A stretch of DNA of 9,267 nt, from NCBI GenBank assembly GCA_937902305.1, contig CALDHV010000121.1, forward strand, positions 1-9,267. Reading direction: 5' to 3'. The stretch comes from an uncultured Clostridia bacterium (GTDB taxonomy: Bacteria; Bacillota; Clostridia; Oscillospirales; Acutalibacteraceae). The notes below the pieces were generated by a model. The model made no database searches and was not told where the DNA came from. It was given only the letters and a program-made list of their open reading frames with translations. Shown in pieces: positions 1 to 6,585 of the stretch (position 1 is the first letter of the stretch; every line of letters starts with the position of its first letter). Both the position numbers and the translations under genes were made by a program.

Positions 1-2
1 GT

Positions 3-120
3 GGTGCGTCGAGGACGCCGCACCCTACGGCACAGTTCCACCACACGCGCAAGCCTTTCGGCTACGCACAAGCCGAAACATTCCACATCTAACGTCTAAT
101 GTCTATCGTCTAGTATCTAA
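3..120. repeat. Intergenic composite repeat, copy 1, ending in a heptamer array
   Basis: This stretch matches 6586-6716 in the same window. The first 30 bases (3-32, from GGTGCGTC to CCCTACGGCA) differ from the other copy at one position. After that the copies share an ACGCGCAAGCC-like segment, then a CGGCTACG-CACAAGCC-like segment, then a run of heptamers. GGTGCG and CGCACC near the left end can pair as a small hairpin. The window begins at its edge, so the element may extend further left. No coding potential or good promoter is visible here. What the element does is unknown; its position before two unrelated genes suggests a dispersed non-coding repeat. Confidence 0.8.
86..120. repeat. Heptanucleotide tandem array, 5 units
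   Basis: There are five consecutive 7-base units: CATCTAA, CGTCTAA, TGTCTAT, CGTCTAG and TATCTAA. All fit the consensus YRTCTAR with single substitutions. The array ends 15 bases before the start codon of the YigZ-family gene. A related array with seven units sits at 6668-6716. Arrays of this kind can change copy number by slippage, but nothing here shows that it does. Confidence 0.85.
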
Positions 121-135
121 ACTGGGGGTTGATTT

Positions 136-768
136 ATGGAACGACCGGCATACCGTACCGTAGCGGCGCAAGCCGTTGACGAGTTCACCGAAAAACGCTC
201 CCGCTTTATCGGCGCGATCTGCCCGGTCGCCACCGAGGAGGAAGCGCTGATATTCATCCGCGCCCGCGCGAAACAATACTGGGACGCGCGTCACAATGTC
301 TATGCCTACTGCATCGGGGACGGCGCTTTGTGCCGCTTTTCGGATGACGGAGAGCCGCAGGGCACTGCCGGTATTCCGGTATTGGATGTGCTGAAAAAAG
401 AAGGTCTCACCGATTGCGCGGTCGTTGTCACCCGCTATTTCGGCGGCATTTTGCTGGGCGGCGGCGGTCTGGTGCGTGCCTATTCCCACGCGGCAAAGCT
501 GGCGGTAGATGCCGCCGGGGCGGTGTGGATGCGCCCCTGCCGCGTTGGAGAGATTCGGTGCGATTACGCGCAGTACGGCTGGGTGCCGGCGCTCGTCCTC
601 GCCGCCGGCGGTACGGTGGGTGACGTGATTTTCGCCGCCGATGTGACGGTGCCGCTTGCTCTGCCCGCCGAGCGTGCGGGTGCGCTGGAGGCGGCGCTGA
701 CCGAGCGTAGCGCCGGAGCGCTGACCGTTGACTGGAACGGTACCGAAATGCGACCTTTTTCCGAATAA
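136..768 (+). CDS. yigZ: YigZ/IMPACT (UPF0029) family protein
   Basis: The 210-residue product has the usual length and two-domain plan of bacterial YigZ/YvyE proteins. The N-terminal UPF0029 domain covers about residues 15-125. It carries the family signature in two pieces: FSDDGEPQGTAG around residue 70, then a VVTRYFGGILLGGGGLVRAY segment at about 97-117. The C-terminal part (about 140-200) fits the DUF1949 ferredoxin-like domain. The protein is probably cytosolic, without signal peptide or membrane segment. Its biochemical role in bacteria is not settled; eukaryotic IMPACT binds GCN1, and nucleic-acid binding has been proposed for bacterial members. The ATG at 136 follows a modest GGGGG ribosome site at 124-128. 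The gene stands alone between a repeat and a strong terminator, so it looks monocistronic. No consensus promoter is visible in the bases available upstream. Confidence 0.93.
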   Translation: MERPAYRTVAAQAVDEFTEKRSRFIGAICPVATEEEALIFIRARAKQYWDARHNVYAYCIGDGALCRFSDDGEPQGTAGIPVLDVLKKEGLTDCAVVVTRYFGGILLGGGGLVRAYSHAAKLAVDAAGAVWMRPCRVGEIRCDYAQYGWVPALVLAAGGTVGDVIFAADVTVPLALPAERAGALEAALTERSAGALTVDWNGTEMRPFSE

Positions 769-775
769 TTTGCGA

Positions 776-822
776 AAAAAAGCAAAAAAGTCCTGCTTTG
801 AGCAGGACTTTTTTGCTTTTTT
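776..822 (+). terminator. Long symmetric rho-independent terminator after the YigZ gene
   Basis: A perfect inverted repeat has a core of AGCAAAAAAGTCCTGCT (781-797), a TTG loop (798-800) and the exact reverse complement at 801-817. A-T pairs at 776-780 and 818-822 extend it to 22 bp. The right arm contains T6, and T6 follows at 817-822, so it should end the YigZ transcript, whose stop is 8 bases upstream. The left arm has matching A runs, so the hairpin would also work on the minus strand. It insulates the YigZ gene from the dgt cluster. Confidence 0.93.
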
Positions 823-847
823 GCGTATAACTGTAAGTAGCACGCCG

Positions 848-856
848 AAAAGGAGG
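848..856 (+). promoter_or_regulatory. Strong Shine-Dalgarno site for dgt
   Basis: AAAAGGAGG lies 8 bases before the ATG at 865, which is near-ideal spacing. It fixes the start of the dGTPase-like gene and implies efficient translation of the first gene of the cluster. Confidence 0.85.
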
Positions 857-864
857 CATCGTCG

Positions 865-1869
865 ATGGATAAAACCTCGTGGGAGGAGACCGAACGGCTG
901 ATTTTATCCCCGTATGCGGCATTTGCCGCCGACAGCCGCGGGCGGGAAACGCCCGAGGAGCCGAGCCCATACCGCACGGTGTTTCAGCGAGACCGCGACC
1001 GGGTATTGCATTGCAAATCCTTTCGGCGGCTCAAGCATAAAACGCAGGTGTTTTTGGCGCCGGAGGGGGATCACTACCGTACCCGTCTGACCCACACGCT
1101 GGAGGTCGCGCAGATCGCGCGGACGATCGCGCGGGCACTGCGTCTCAATGAAGATCTGACCGAGGCGATCGCACTGGCGCACGACCTCGGGCATACCCCG
1201 TTTGGTCATGCCGGGGAGCGCAGTCTCGACCGCCGGATGCCGGACGGCTTCCGCCACTATGAGCAAAGCGTGCGGGTGGTGGAAAAGCTGGAGCACAACG
1301 GCGAGGGGCTCAACCTCACCTGGGAGGTGCGGGACGGCATCCTGCATCACACCAAGGGCGAGGAGGCGGCGACGCTGGAGGGACGCATCGTCCGCTGGGC
1401 GGATCAGATCGCCTATATCCATCACGATATGGACGATGCTATCCGCGCCGGCGTACTGCGGGAGGAGGATCTGCCGCTGGAGCTACACATCCACCTCGGC
1501 GATCGCAGTCGCGTGCGGGTGGATACGCTGGTGACGGCGATGATCGAGGGCAGTCACGACGATGTGATTGCCATGGACCCGGCAATCGAGCCGTATTTTC
1601 ACGAGATGCACGACTATATGTTCGATTACCTCTACCGCAATCCCAAGGCGAAAAGCGAGGAGAGCAAGGTGGACGGTATCATCGACGCACTGTTTGATTA
1701 TTATGTCAAAAACCCGGACAAGCTGCCGCCGGAATACGCCCTCATCCGCGAGGCGGAGGGGGTCGAGCGGGCGGTATGCGACTATGTGGCGGGTATGACC
1801 GATACCTTTGCCTTGGAAATGGTGCACGAATTATTTATCCCGCGCGGCTGGTCTATCGTCGTGCGGTAA
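865..1869 (+). CDS. dgt: dGTPase-like deoxynucleoside triphosphate triphosphohydrolase (HD domain)
   Basis: The 334-residue product belongs to the short (about 330-aa) Firmicutes branch of Dgt-like HD phosphohydrolases. These cut dNTPs to deoxynucleoside plus tripolyphosphate and so help set dNTP pools. The substrate (dGTP or several dNTPs) cannot be read from sequence. The N-terminus has the family's RTVFQRDRDRVLHCKSFRRL segment (about 37-56). The metal-binding HD motif is complete: H77 in RLTHT, H106-D107 in AHDLGHTPFGHAGE with H110 and H115 following, and D180 in ADQIAYIHHD. No membrane segment is present. It leads a cluster with dnaG 33 bases downstream and rpoD after that, an order common in clostridia. 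The start is set by the GGAGG site. No -35/-10 pair of good quality is visible between the upstream terminator and the start. Confidence 0.94.
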   Translation: MDKTSWEETERLILSPYAAFAADSRGRETPEEPSPYRTVFQRDRDRVLHCKSFRRLKHKTQVFLAPEGDHYRTRLTHTLEVAQIARTIARALRLNEDLTEAIALAHDLGHTPFGHAGERSLDRRMPDGFRHYEQSVRVVEKLEHNGEGLNLTWEVRDGILHHTKGEEAATLEGRIVRWADQIAYIHHDMDDAIRAGVLREEDLPLELHIHLGDRSRVRVDTLVTAMIEGSHDDVIAMDPAIEPYFHEMHDYMFDYLYRNPKAKSEESKVDGIIDALFDYYVKNPDKLPPEYALIREAEGVERAVCDYVAGMTDTFALEMVHELFIPRGWSIVVR

Positions 1870-1902
1870 AAGCGGGATGACCGCGGAAGGGAAGTGAGCG
1901 CG

Positions 1903-3681
1903 ATGCCTCTGCCGGACAGCTTTATACAGGAATTACTGGCAAAAAATGATGTGGAAAGCGTCATTTCGGGCTACGTCGCGCTCAAACGCCGCGGGCGCAA
2001 CCTGGTCGGGCTTTGCCCCTTCCACGGCGAAAAGACCGCGTCCTTTACCGTATATCCCGAAACGGCGTCCTTCTACTGCTTCGGTTGCGGAGCGGGCGGG
2101 GATGTCATCACCTTTACCAAGCGGATCGAAAATCTCGACTATATGGACGCGGTGCGTTTTCTGGCAGACCGCGCCGGGATGCGTATGCCGGAGCAAAGCC
2201 GCGAAAACGATGCCGCCAACCGTCTGCGGATGCGCATTTTTGAAGCCAACCGCGAGGCGGCACGGCTGTATCACGCGACGCTCAGCCGCCCGGAGGGGCG
2301 GGTCGCGCTGGAGTATTTCCACCGTCGCGGTTATACCGACGATACCATCCGCCATTTCGGTCTGGGCTTTGCGCCGCCGGGGTGGGATTATCTGCTCAAC
2401 GGCTTGCGTGACAAGGGCTTTCACCCGGATGAGCTAACCGCGGCTTTTTTGGTCGCGCGGGGGAAAAACGGCGGGCATTACGATGTGTTCCGCAATCGAG
2501 TTATCATCCCGATCATTGATATTCGCGGCAATGTCGTCGGCTTCGGCGGGCGGGTGCTGGATGACACCAAGCCGAAATACATCAACACCGAAAATACCCC
2601 GGTTTACAGCAAAAGCCATAACCTTTTTGCGCTCAATTTCGCCAAAAATACCGGGCGGGAGCTCAACCTCTGCGAGGGCTATATGGATGTCATCGCGATG
2701 CATCAGGCGGGCTTCACCAACACGGTGGCGGCGCTCGGCACCGCCTTTCCGGATGAGCAGATTCAGCTCATCGCGCGGTATGCCGACCGGGTCAATCTGA
2801 TCTTCGATGCCGACGGCGCGGGGCAAAAGGCGACCCAGCGTGCCATCGACCGTCTGCGCAAGACCGGGCTGGATGTGCGGGTGGTCACGATTCCGGACGG
2901 CAAAGATCCGGACGAGTTTATTAAAAACCACTCCGCGGAGGAGTTCCGCCGGGTGCTGGACGGCTCCGCCAACGCCGTCGAATACCGCCTGCTGGAGCTC
3001 GGCAAACAGCACGACCTGCGCACGAGCAACGGCAAGGTGGCGTATTTCCGGGCGGCGGCGGGCATATTGGCGCGTATCGACAGCCCGGTGGAGCGGGACG
3101 TTTACGCCGGACGGTTGAGCGAAACGCTGGGCATCTCCAAAGAGGCGATCCTGCAGGAGATCGCCACGGCGCGGCGCTCGGTACAGCGGGAGGAACAGAA
3201 ACGGCAGTTGCCCGACCTCATGCGGCAGGAGCAAAAGGAATTGCGTGCCGCCAATCCCGAGGCGGCGGCTTTCCCGCGCGCGGCAAGCGCGGAGGAAAGT
3301 CTGCTTGGCACGCTGTTTATCCACCCCGACTACGTTCGCGCTATCGCGGAAAGCCTGCCGCCGGAGCAATTTGTCACGGCGTTCAACCGGGAGCTGTATA
3401 CCCGTATACTGGAGCGGGTGCGGCAGGGTCTGATGATCGAGCTGGCGTTTTTCGCGCCCGACTATGACGACAGCGGTATGGCGTATATTTCCCGTATGGT
3501 GCGGGAGGCTAAAGAGCGGGCGGTCACGCCGCAGGATGCGGCAAATTATGCGGCTATTATCCGCGAGGAATATTCCCTGCGCGGTATGGCGAACCCCGAT
3601 CATATGAGTGACGAGGATATTCGGCAAATGATGGAAACTCTGCGTGTCCGAAAGCAAAAAAAGCCGGAGGGCGGACAATAA
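1903..3681 (+). CDS. dnaG: DNA primase DnaG
   Basis: The 592-residue product makes the RNA primers for replication and works with the replicative helicase. A CHC2 zinc-binding domain has C38, H41, C59 and C62 (CPFH and CFGC pairs). The RNA-polymerase-like core holds a basic segment near 197-217 (RVIIPIIDIRGNVVGFGGR). The TOPRIM metal site is intact: E258 in CEGYMD, D302 and D304 in FDADGAGQKA, and DPDE at 335-338. The helicase-interaction domain covers about 460-575 and is followed by a charged tail. Length is normal for the family. I prefer ATG at 1903 to the in-frame GTG at 1894 because MPLPDSFIQ is the conserved N-terminus and the purine-rich stretch at 1885-1892 would sit too close to the GTG. 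The gene is probably cotranscribed with dgt and rpoD. Confidence 0.97.
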   Translation: MPLPDSFIQELLAKNDVESVISGYVALKRRGRNLVGLCPFHGEKTASFTVYPETASFYCFGCGAGGDVITFTKRIENLDYMDAVRFLADRAGMRMPEQSRENDAANRLRMRIFEANREAARLYHATLSRPEGRVALEYFHRRGYTDDTIRHFGLGFAPPGWDYLLNGLRDKGFHPDELTAAFLVARGKNGGHYDVFRNRVIIPIIDIRGNVVGFGGRVLDDTKPKYINTENTPVYSKSHNLFALNFAKNTGRELNLCEGYMDVIAMHQAGFTNTVAALGTAFPDEQIQLIARYADRVNLIFDADGAGQKATQRAIDRLRKTGLDVRVVTIPDGKDPDEFIKNHSAEEFRRVLDGSANAVEYRLLELGKQHDLRTSNGKVAYFRAAAGILARIDSPVERDVYAGRLSETLGISKEAILQEIATARRSVQREEQKRQLPDLMRQEQKELRAANPEAAAFPRAASAEESLLGTLFIHPDYVRAIAESLPPEQFVTAFNRELYTRILERVRQGLMIELAFFAPDYDDSGMAYISRMVREAKERAVTPQDAANYAAIIREEYSLRGMANPDHMSDEDIRQMMETLRVRKQKKPEGGQ

Positions 3682-3700
3682 AGGAAAGGGAGACGAAGGT

Positions 3701-4912
3701 ATGGACAAGAAATATCACGATCTGGACGACGATCTGGATGCCGAGCTGGAGGCGGAGCGCAAGCGGCAGGAGGAGCTGGAAAACGCCGAGGAGGAAGCCG
3801 AGACAGAGGAAACTGCCGGCAGCAAAAAGGACAAAAGCGCCCTGATCGCCGAGCTGGTCGAAATGGGGCGGAGCAAGGGCAGGATCACCGCGCAGGAAAT
3901 TATGGATGCGATGGAGCAGTTCGATTTTGACCCCGAGCAGATGGATAAGCTGTACGAGGCGCTCAACAATCAGCACATCGACATCATCGACGATTTCGCG
4001 GATGTGTCGCTGGAGGATCTCGACCTGTCGCTGACCGGCGCCGAAACCGATGAGAGCGGCGAGGATGTGCCGGCGGAGAATATCACGATCGACGACCCGG
4101 TCAAGGTATACCTTAAGGAAATCGGACGGGTGCCGCTCTTGTCTCCCGAGGAGGAGACCTCTCTCGCCATGCGGGTCGTGGACGGCGACGAATATGCGAA
4201 AAAGCGTCTGTCGGAGGCCAACCTGCGTCTGGTGGTCAGTATTGCCAAGCGCTATGTCGGACGCGGGATGCAGTTTCTCGACCTCATCCAGGAGGGCAAT
4301 CTCGGACTGATCAAGGCGGTCGATAAGTTCGACTATACCAAGGGCTTCAAGTTCTCCACCTACGCGACCTGGTGGATCCGGCAGGCGATCACCCGTGCCA
4401 TCGCGGATCAGGCGCGTACCATCCGCATCCCGGTTCATATGGTGGAGACCATCAACAAAGTGAAAAAGGCATCCAGCCAGCTTTTGCATAAAAACGGGCG
4501 TGAGCCTACCGCCGAGGAGATCGCGGATGAGCTGGGTATGCCGGCGGACAAGGTGCAGGAAATTATGCGGGTCGCGCAGGAGCCGGTGTCGCTTGAAACA
4601 CCGATCGGCGAGGAGGAGGACAGCCATCTCGGGGATTTCATCCCCGATGACGATGCTCCCGCCCCGGCGGAGGCGGCGTCCCATACCTTGCTCAAGGAAC
4701 AGCTTGACGATGTGCTCGACACGCTGACCGATCGCGAGGCAAAGGTACTGCGTCTGCGTTTCGGACTGGATGATGGGCACCCCCGCACGCTGGAGGAGGT
4801 CGGTAAGGAGTTTGATGTCACCCGCGAGCGCATCCGCCAGATCGAGGCAAAGGCATTGCGCAAGCTCCGTCACCCCAGCCGGAGCAAAAAGCTAAAAGAT
4901 TTCTTGGATTGA
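3701..4912 (+). CDS. rpoD: Primary sigma factor RpoD/SigA
   Basis: The 403-residue protein is the housekeeping sigma-70 subunit of RNA polymerase. It opens with a very acidic, lysine-dotted stretch (1-45). Region 1.1 follows (about 46-100), then an acidic linker (101-130) and region 1.2 from DDPVKVYLKEIGR at 131. Region 2 (about 168-240) includes ANLRLVVSIAKRYVGRG and the FSTYATWWIRQAI core contact and -10 recognition helix. Region 3 covers about 250-325. Region 4 (about 333-393) ends in the -35 helix-turn-helix TLEEVGKEFDVTRERIRQIE. The start at 3701 fits a purine-rich site (AAGGAAAGGGAGA, 3681-3693); an upstream in-frame ATG at 3644 lies inside dnaG and would add 19 unconserved residues. 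It begins 19 bases after dnaG, as last gene of the cluster. Full length, with no missing region. Confidence 0.98.
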   Translation: MDKKYHDLDDDLDAELEAERKRQEELENAEEEAETEETAGSKKDKSALIAELVEMGRSKGRITAQEIMDAMEQFDFDPEQMDKLYEALNNQHIDIIDDFADVSLEDLDLSLTGAETDESGEDVPAENITIDDPVKVYLKEIGRVPLLSPEEETSLAMRVVDGDEYAKKRLSEANLRLVVSIAKRYVGRGMQFLDLIQEGNLGLIKAVDKFDYTKGFKFSTYATWWIRQAITRAIADQARTIRIPVHMVETINKVKKASSQLLHKNGREPTAEEIADELGMPADKVQEIMRVAQEPVSLETPIGEEEDSHLGDFIPDDDAPAPAEAASHTLLKEQLDDVLDTLTDREAKVLRLRFGLDDGHPRTLEEVGKEFDVTRERIRQIEAKALRKLRHPSRSKKLKDFLD

Positions 4913-4925
4913 TCAGCATAAACCG

Positions 4926-4964
4926 CCCCTTTCCCGCTATGTATTTAACGGGAAAGGGGTTTTT
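4926..4964 (+). terminator. Rho-independent terminator after rpoD
   Basis: CCCCTTTCCCG (4926-4936) pairs perfectly over 11 bp with CGGGAAAGGGG (4949-4959) around a 12-base loop, followed directly by TTTTT (4960-4964). It starts 13 bases after the rpoD stop and should end the dgt-dnaG-rpoD transcript. The 3' arm contains AAAGGGG, which is also the only ribosome-site-like sequence before the next gene's ATG at 4967. Confidence 0.93.
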
Positions 4965-4966
4965 AT

Positions 4967-6004
4967 ATGGCACGATTTAAGATTGATAAGTACTGCAAGG
5001 ATTGCTCTCGAGATCGTACAAACCGCGTCAGGTGCGGCGAGAGTGGCTTTCGGGATCGTATTAACCGCGAGAGACGCGGCAAGGGTGGCTCTCGGGCAAG
5101 CGGAAACCGTCGCCGTATGCGGTGGATATGCGTCGCCATGCGTCGCCGTGCGGTGCGGATCGCGGCGCTGGTCTTGACGGCGGTGTTGCTCGGCGGGCTG
5201 TTTTGCTTTCGCCCCGTCACGGCGGCGCCGACGGTGGCAAAACCGGGCATACGCCTGCCGGTCGTGATGTATCACGCCATTCTGGAGGAACCCGCGCGGC
5301 AGGGAAAATATGTCATATCCCCGTCGCTGTTCGAAAGCGACCTGCAATATCTGCGGCAACAGGGGTACACCACCGTCACGGTGGCAGACCTGCTTGCCTA
5401 TGTGCGGGAGGGGACGGCTCTGCCGGAAAAGCCGATCATGCTTACCTTTGACGATGGCTATTACAATTTCTACTGCTACGCCTACCCGCTGTTGCGGGAA
5501 TATGAAATGAAAGCGGTATTTGCGCCCATTGCCTACTATTCGGAGTTCTACTCCGCCAACGCGACCGAGGCGGATCATCCGCTGTATTCCCATGTGACGT
5601 GGGCGCAACTGCGAGAAATGGCGGACAGCGGCGCGGTCGAGGTGCAAAATCACAGCTACGCGATGCATTCCTCCACCAAAGGGGAGCGCAAGGGCGCGTC
5701 CCGTCAGAGCGGGGAAAGCGCGGCGGCATATGCGCTGGCATTGCGTGCCGACCTGCAAACGGCACAGGAATTGCTGACCCTGCATACCGGTAAAACGCCG
5801 ACAGCATTTGTCTATCCGTTCGGCGCGGTCAGCCGGGAGGCGAAGGACATCCTAAAATCGCTCGGCTTTTCTGCGACACTGGTTTGCGCGGAGAAAATCA
5901 ACATCCTCTCGCGCGACCCGGAGTGCCTGTTCGGGCTGGGGCGGTATCTGCGCCCGTCCGGCAGTACCCCCGAAGCCTTTTTTGCCCGCCTGACCGGCGA
6001 ATGA
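4967..6004 (+). CDS. Membrane-anchored polysaccharide deacetylase (NodB/CE4 family)
   Basis: The 345-residue product is probably a type II membrane protein that removes N-acetyl groups from peptidoglycan or another surface glycan; the exact substrate cannot be told. Residues 65-81 form one hydrophobic segment after an Arg-rich stretch, placing the enzyme outside the membrane. The NodB domain (about 95-340) begins with PVVMYHAI. Metal and catalytic motifs are present: TFDDG at 160-164 (D162, D163), NHSYAMH with H229 and H234, and FVYPFG at 281-286. Start choice is uncertain. ATG 4967 has an AAAGGGG site 7 bases upstream but gives an odd 50-residue Cys/Arg-rich lead encoded by a 42-bp tandem repeat. 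ATG 5117 or 5138 would give an ordinary signal-anchor N-terminus but has weak ribosome sites. No obvious terminator follows the gene. Confidence 0.9.
   Translation: MARFKIDKYCKDCSRDRTNRVRCGESGFRDRINRERRGKGGSRASGNRRRMRWICVAMRRRAVRIAALVLTAVLLGGLFCFRPVTAAPTVAKPGIRLPVVMYHAILEEPARQGKYVISPSLFESDLQYLRQQGYTTVTVADLLAYVREGTALPEKPIMLTFDDGYYNFYCYAYPLLREYEMKAVFAPIAYYSEFYSANATEADHPLYSHVTWAQLREMADSGAVEVQNHSYAMHSSTKGERKGASRQSGESAAAYALALRADLQTAQELLTLHTGKTPTAFVYPFGAVSREAKDILKSLGFSATLVCAEKINILSRDPECLFGLGRYLRPSGSTPEAFFARLTGE
4979..5122. repeat. Degenerate 42-bp tandem repeat in the deacetylase start region
   Basis: Two clear adjacent units, 5009-5050 and 5051-5092, match at 32 of 42 bases. A weaker half unit precedes them (about 4979-5008) and a partial one follows (5093 to about 5122). 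The period is 14 codons, so the repeat shows as RDRTNRVRCGESGF then RDRINRERRGKGGS in the deacetylase frame. The other frames stay open as well, for example ARVAFGIVLTARDA in the next frame. It could be part of the protein or an untranslated leader, depending on which start codon is used. Confidence 0.75.
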
Positions 6005-6296
6005 TCCTCATCCCGCGACGAAAGATCAAGCGTATGTCGGAATACTGTATACCGTAGCCGGAAATCTGCACAACTAAAACGCCGGTCGACAACCCCTCCG
6101 CCTCGCGTACGCGCCCTCTTGCGGTGCCCGAAAGTTGCTTTTCTCGCTATTGCTCGGCAACCTTCGACCGCAGTGCCAACCCCTGCTCGCTGTATCCGCC
6201 GCAGGCGGCGCTCGTAGGCGTTGCTCCCTAGGTAGGGGAGGCTTTTTGCTTTCAGCGCTTCGGAGACGATTGTACAAGCAAGTCGTCCCTGCCGCT

Positions 6297-6335
6297 GGAT
6301 TGCCGCGTCGCGGCTATGCCGCTCCTCGCAATGAC
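6297..6335 (-). repeat. Short palindromic element, minus orientation
   Basis: Read on the minus strand, this 39-bp element starts GTCATTGCGA and ends GGCAATCC, with an inner GCGGC-ATA-GCCGC hairpin. ATTGC near one end pairs with GCAAT near the other. The same frame sequences bound the element at 6391-6428 on the plus strand. Elements of this GTCATTGCGA...GGCAATCC type are familiar as dispersed intergenic repeats in many bacteria; naming this one precisely would need a repeat search. Confidence 0.75.
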
Positions 6336-6390
6336 CCGCGGTGAGTATGTACGGGGAAAAGGCTTGCGTCACGCACTTTCTTCCTGCGCT

Positions 6391-6428
6391 GTCATTGCGA
6401 ACCAGTGCGCACACTGGTGTGGCAATCC
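6391..6428 (+). repeat. Short palindromic element, plus orientation
   Basis: This 38-bp element begins GTCATTGCGA and ends GGCAATCC. Inside, ACCAGTG (6401-6407) pairs with CACTGGT (6412-6418) around a CGCA loop. Outside that, ATTGC (6394-6398) pairs with GCAAT (6422-6426), giving one interrupted hairpin. It has the same ends as the element at 6297-6335 but points the other way and has a different core. Confidence 0.8.
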
Positions 6429-6479
6429 AATGGCTGAAACTGCTAAATTGCAGAGTTGTTTCCGACACGCTGAAACTGA

Positions 6480-6551
6480 CCGTAGGGGAGGCCCCTCGCC
6501 GCCGAAAGTTTGTACAAACCTAAACGGGAGGGGCAAGCCCCTCCCCTACGG
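6480..6551. repeat. 72-bp inverted-repeat element with CCGTAGGGGAGG ends
   Basis: The ends CCGTAGGGGAGG (6480-6491) and CCTCCCCTACGG (6540-6551) are exact 12-bp inverted repeats. A second pair inside, CCCCTC and GAGGGG, continues the stem after a small bulge. The centre contains the perfect 12-bp palindrome GTTTGTACAAAC (6508-6519). It has the shape of a small MITE-like or REP-like element. No T run follows, so it is not a classical terminator, though an RNA copy would fold strongly. Confidence 0.8.
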
Positions 6552-6585
6552 CACAGTCTCGGCATACGCGCAAGCCAAGACGTTT

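Noticed and set aside
86..120. Heptamer arrays (also 6668-6716) as a miniature CRISPR
   Set aside because: Units are 7 bases, directly adjacent and without spacers; no cas gene is nearby.
826..831. TATAAC as a -10 box for dgt
   Set aside because: No -35-like hexamer lies 16-18 bases upstream (that region is the terminator arm), and the TG extension is out of place.
2434..3708. Long minus-strand open frame opposite dnaG (424 codons)
   Set aside because: It is the antisense of a fully conserved primase; GC-rich codon bias keeps the opposite frame open. No family motif or ribosome site is seen.
3557..4873. Long minus-strand open frame opposite rpoD (438 codons)
   Set aside because: It mirrors the conserved sigma factor regions, and its low-complexity hydrophobic/charged composition fits an antisense shadow.
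4994..5035. Possible zinc-ribbon at the deacetylase N-terminus (CKDC then a later Cys)
   Set aside because: Only three cysteines are present and the segment is a repeat product; no fourth ligand or known fold fits.
5812..6468. Minus-strand open frame of 218 codons over the repeat region
   Set aside because: Its sequence translates the palindromic elements (for example the CEERHSRDAAIQ stretch from the element at 6297-6335) and overlaps the deacetylase end; such repeat-derived proteins are commonly over-annotated.
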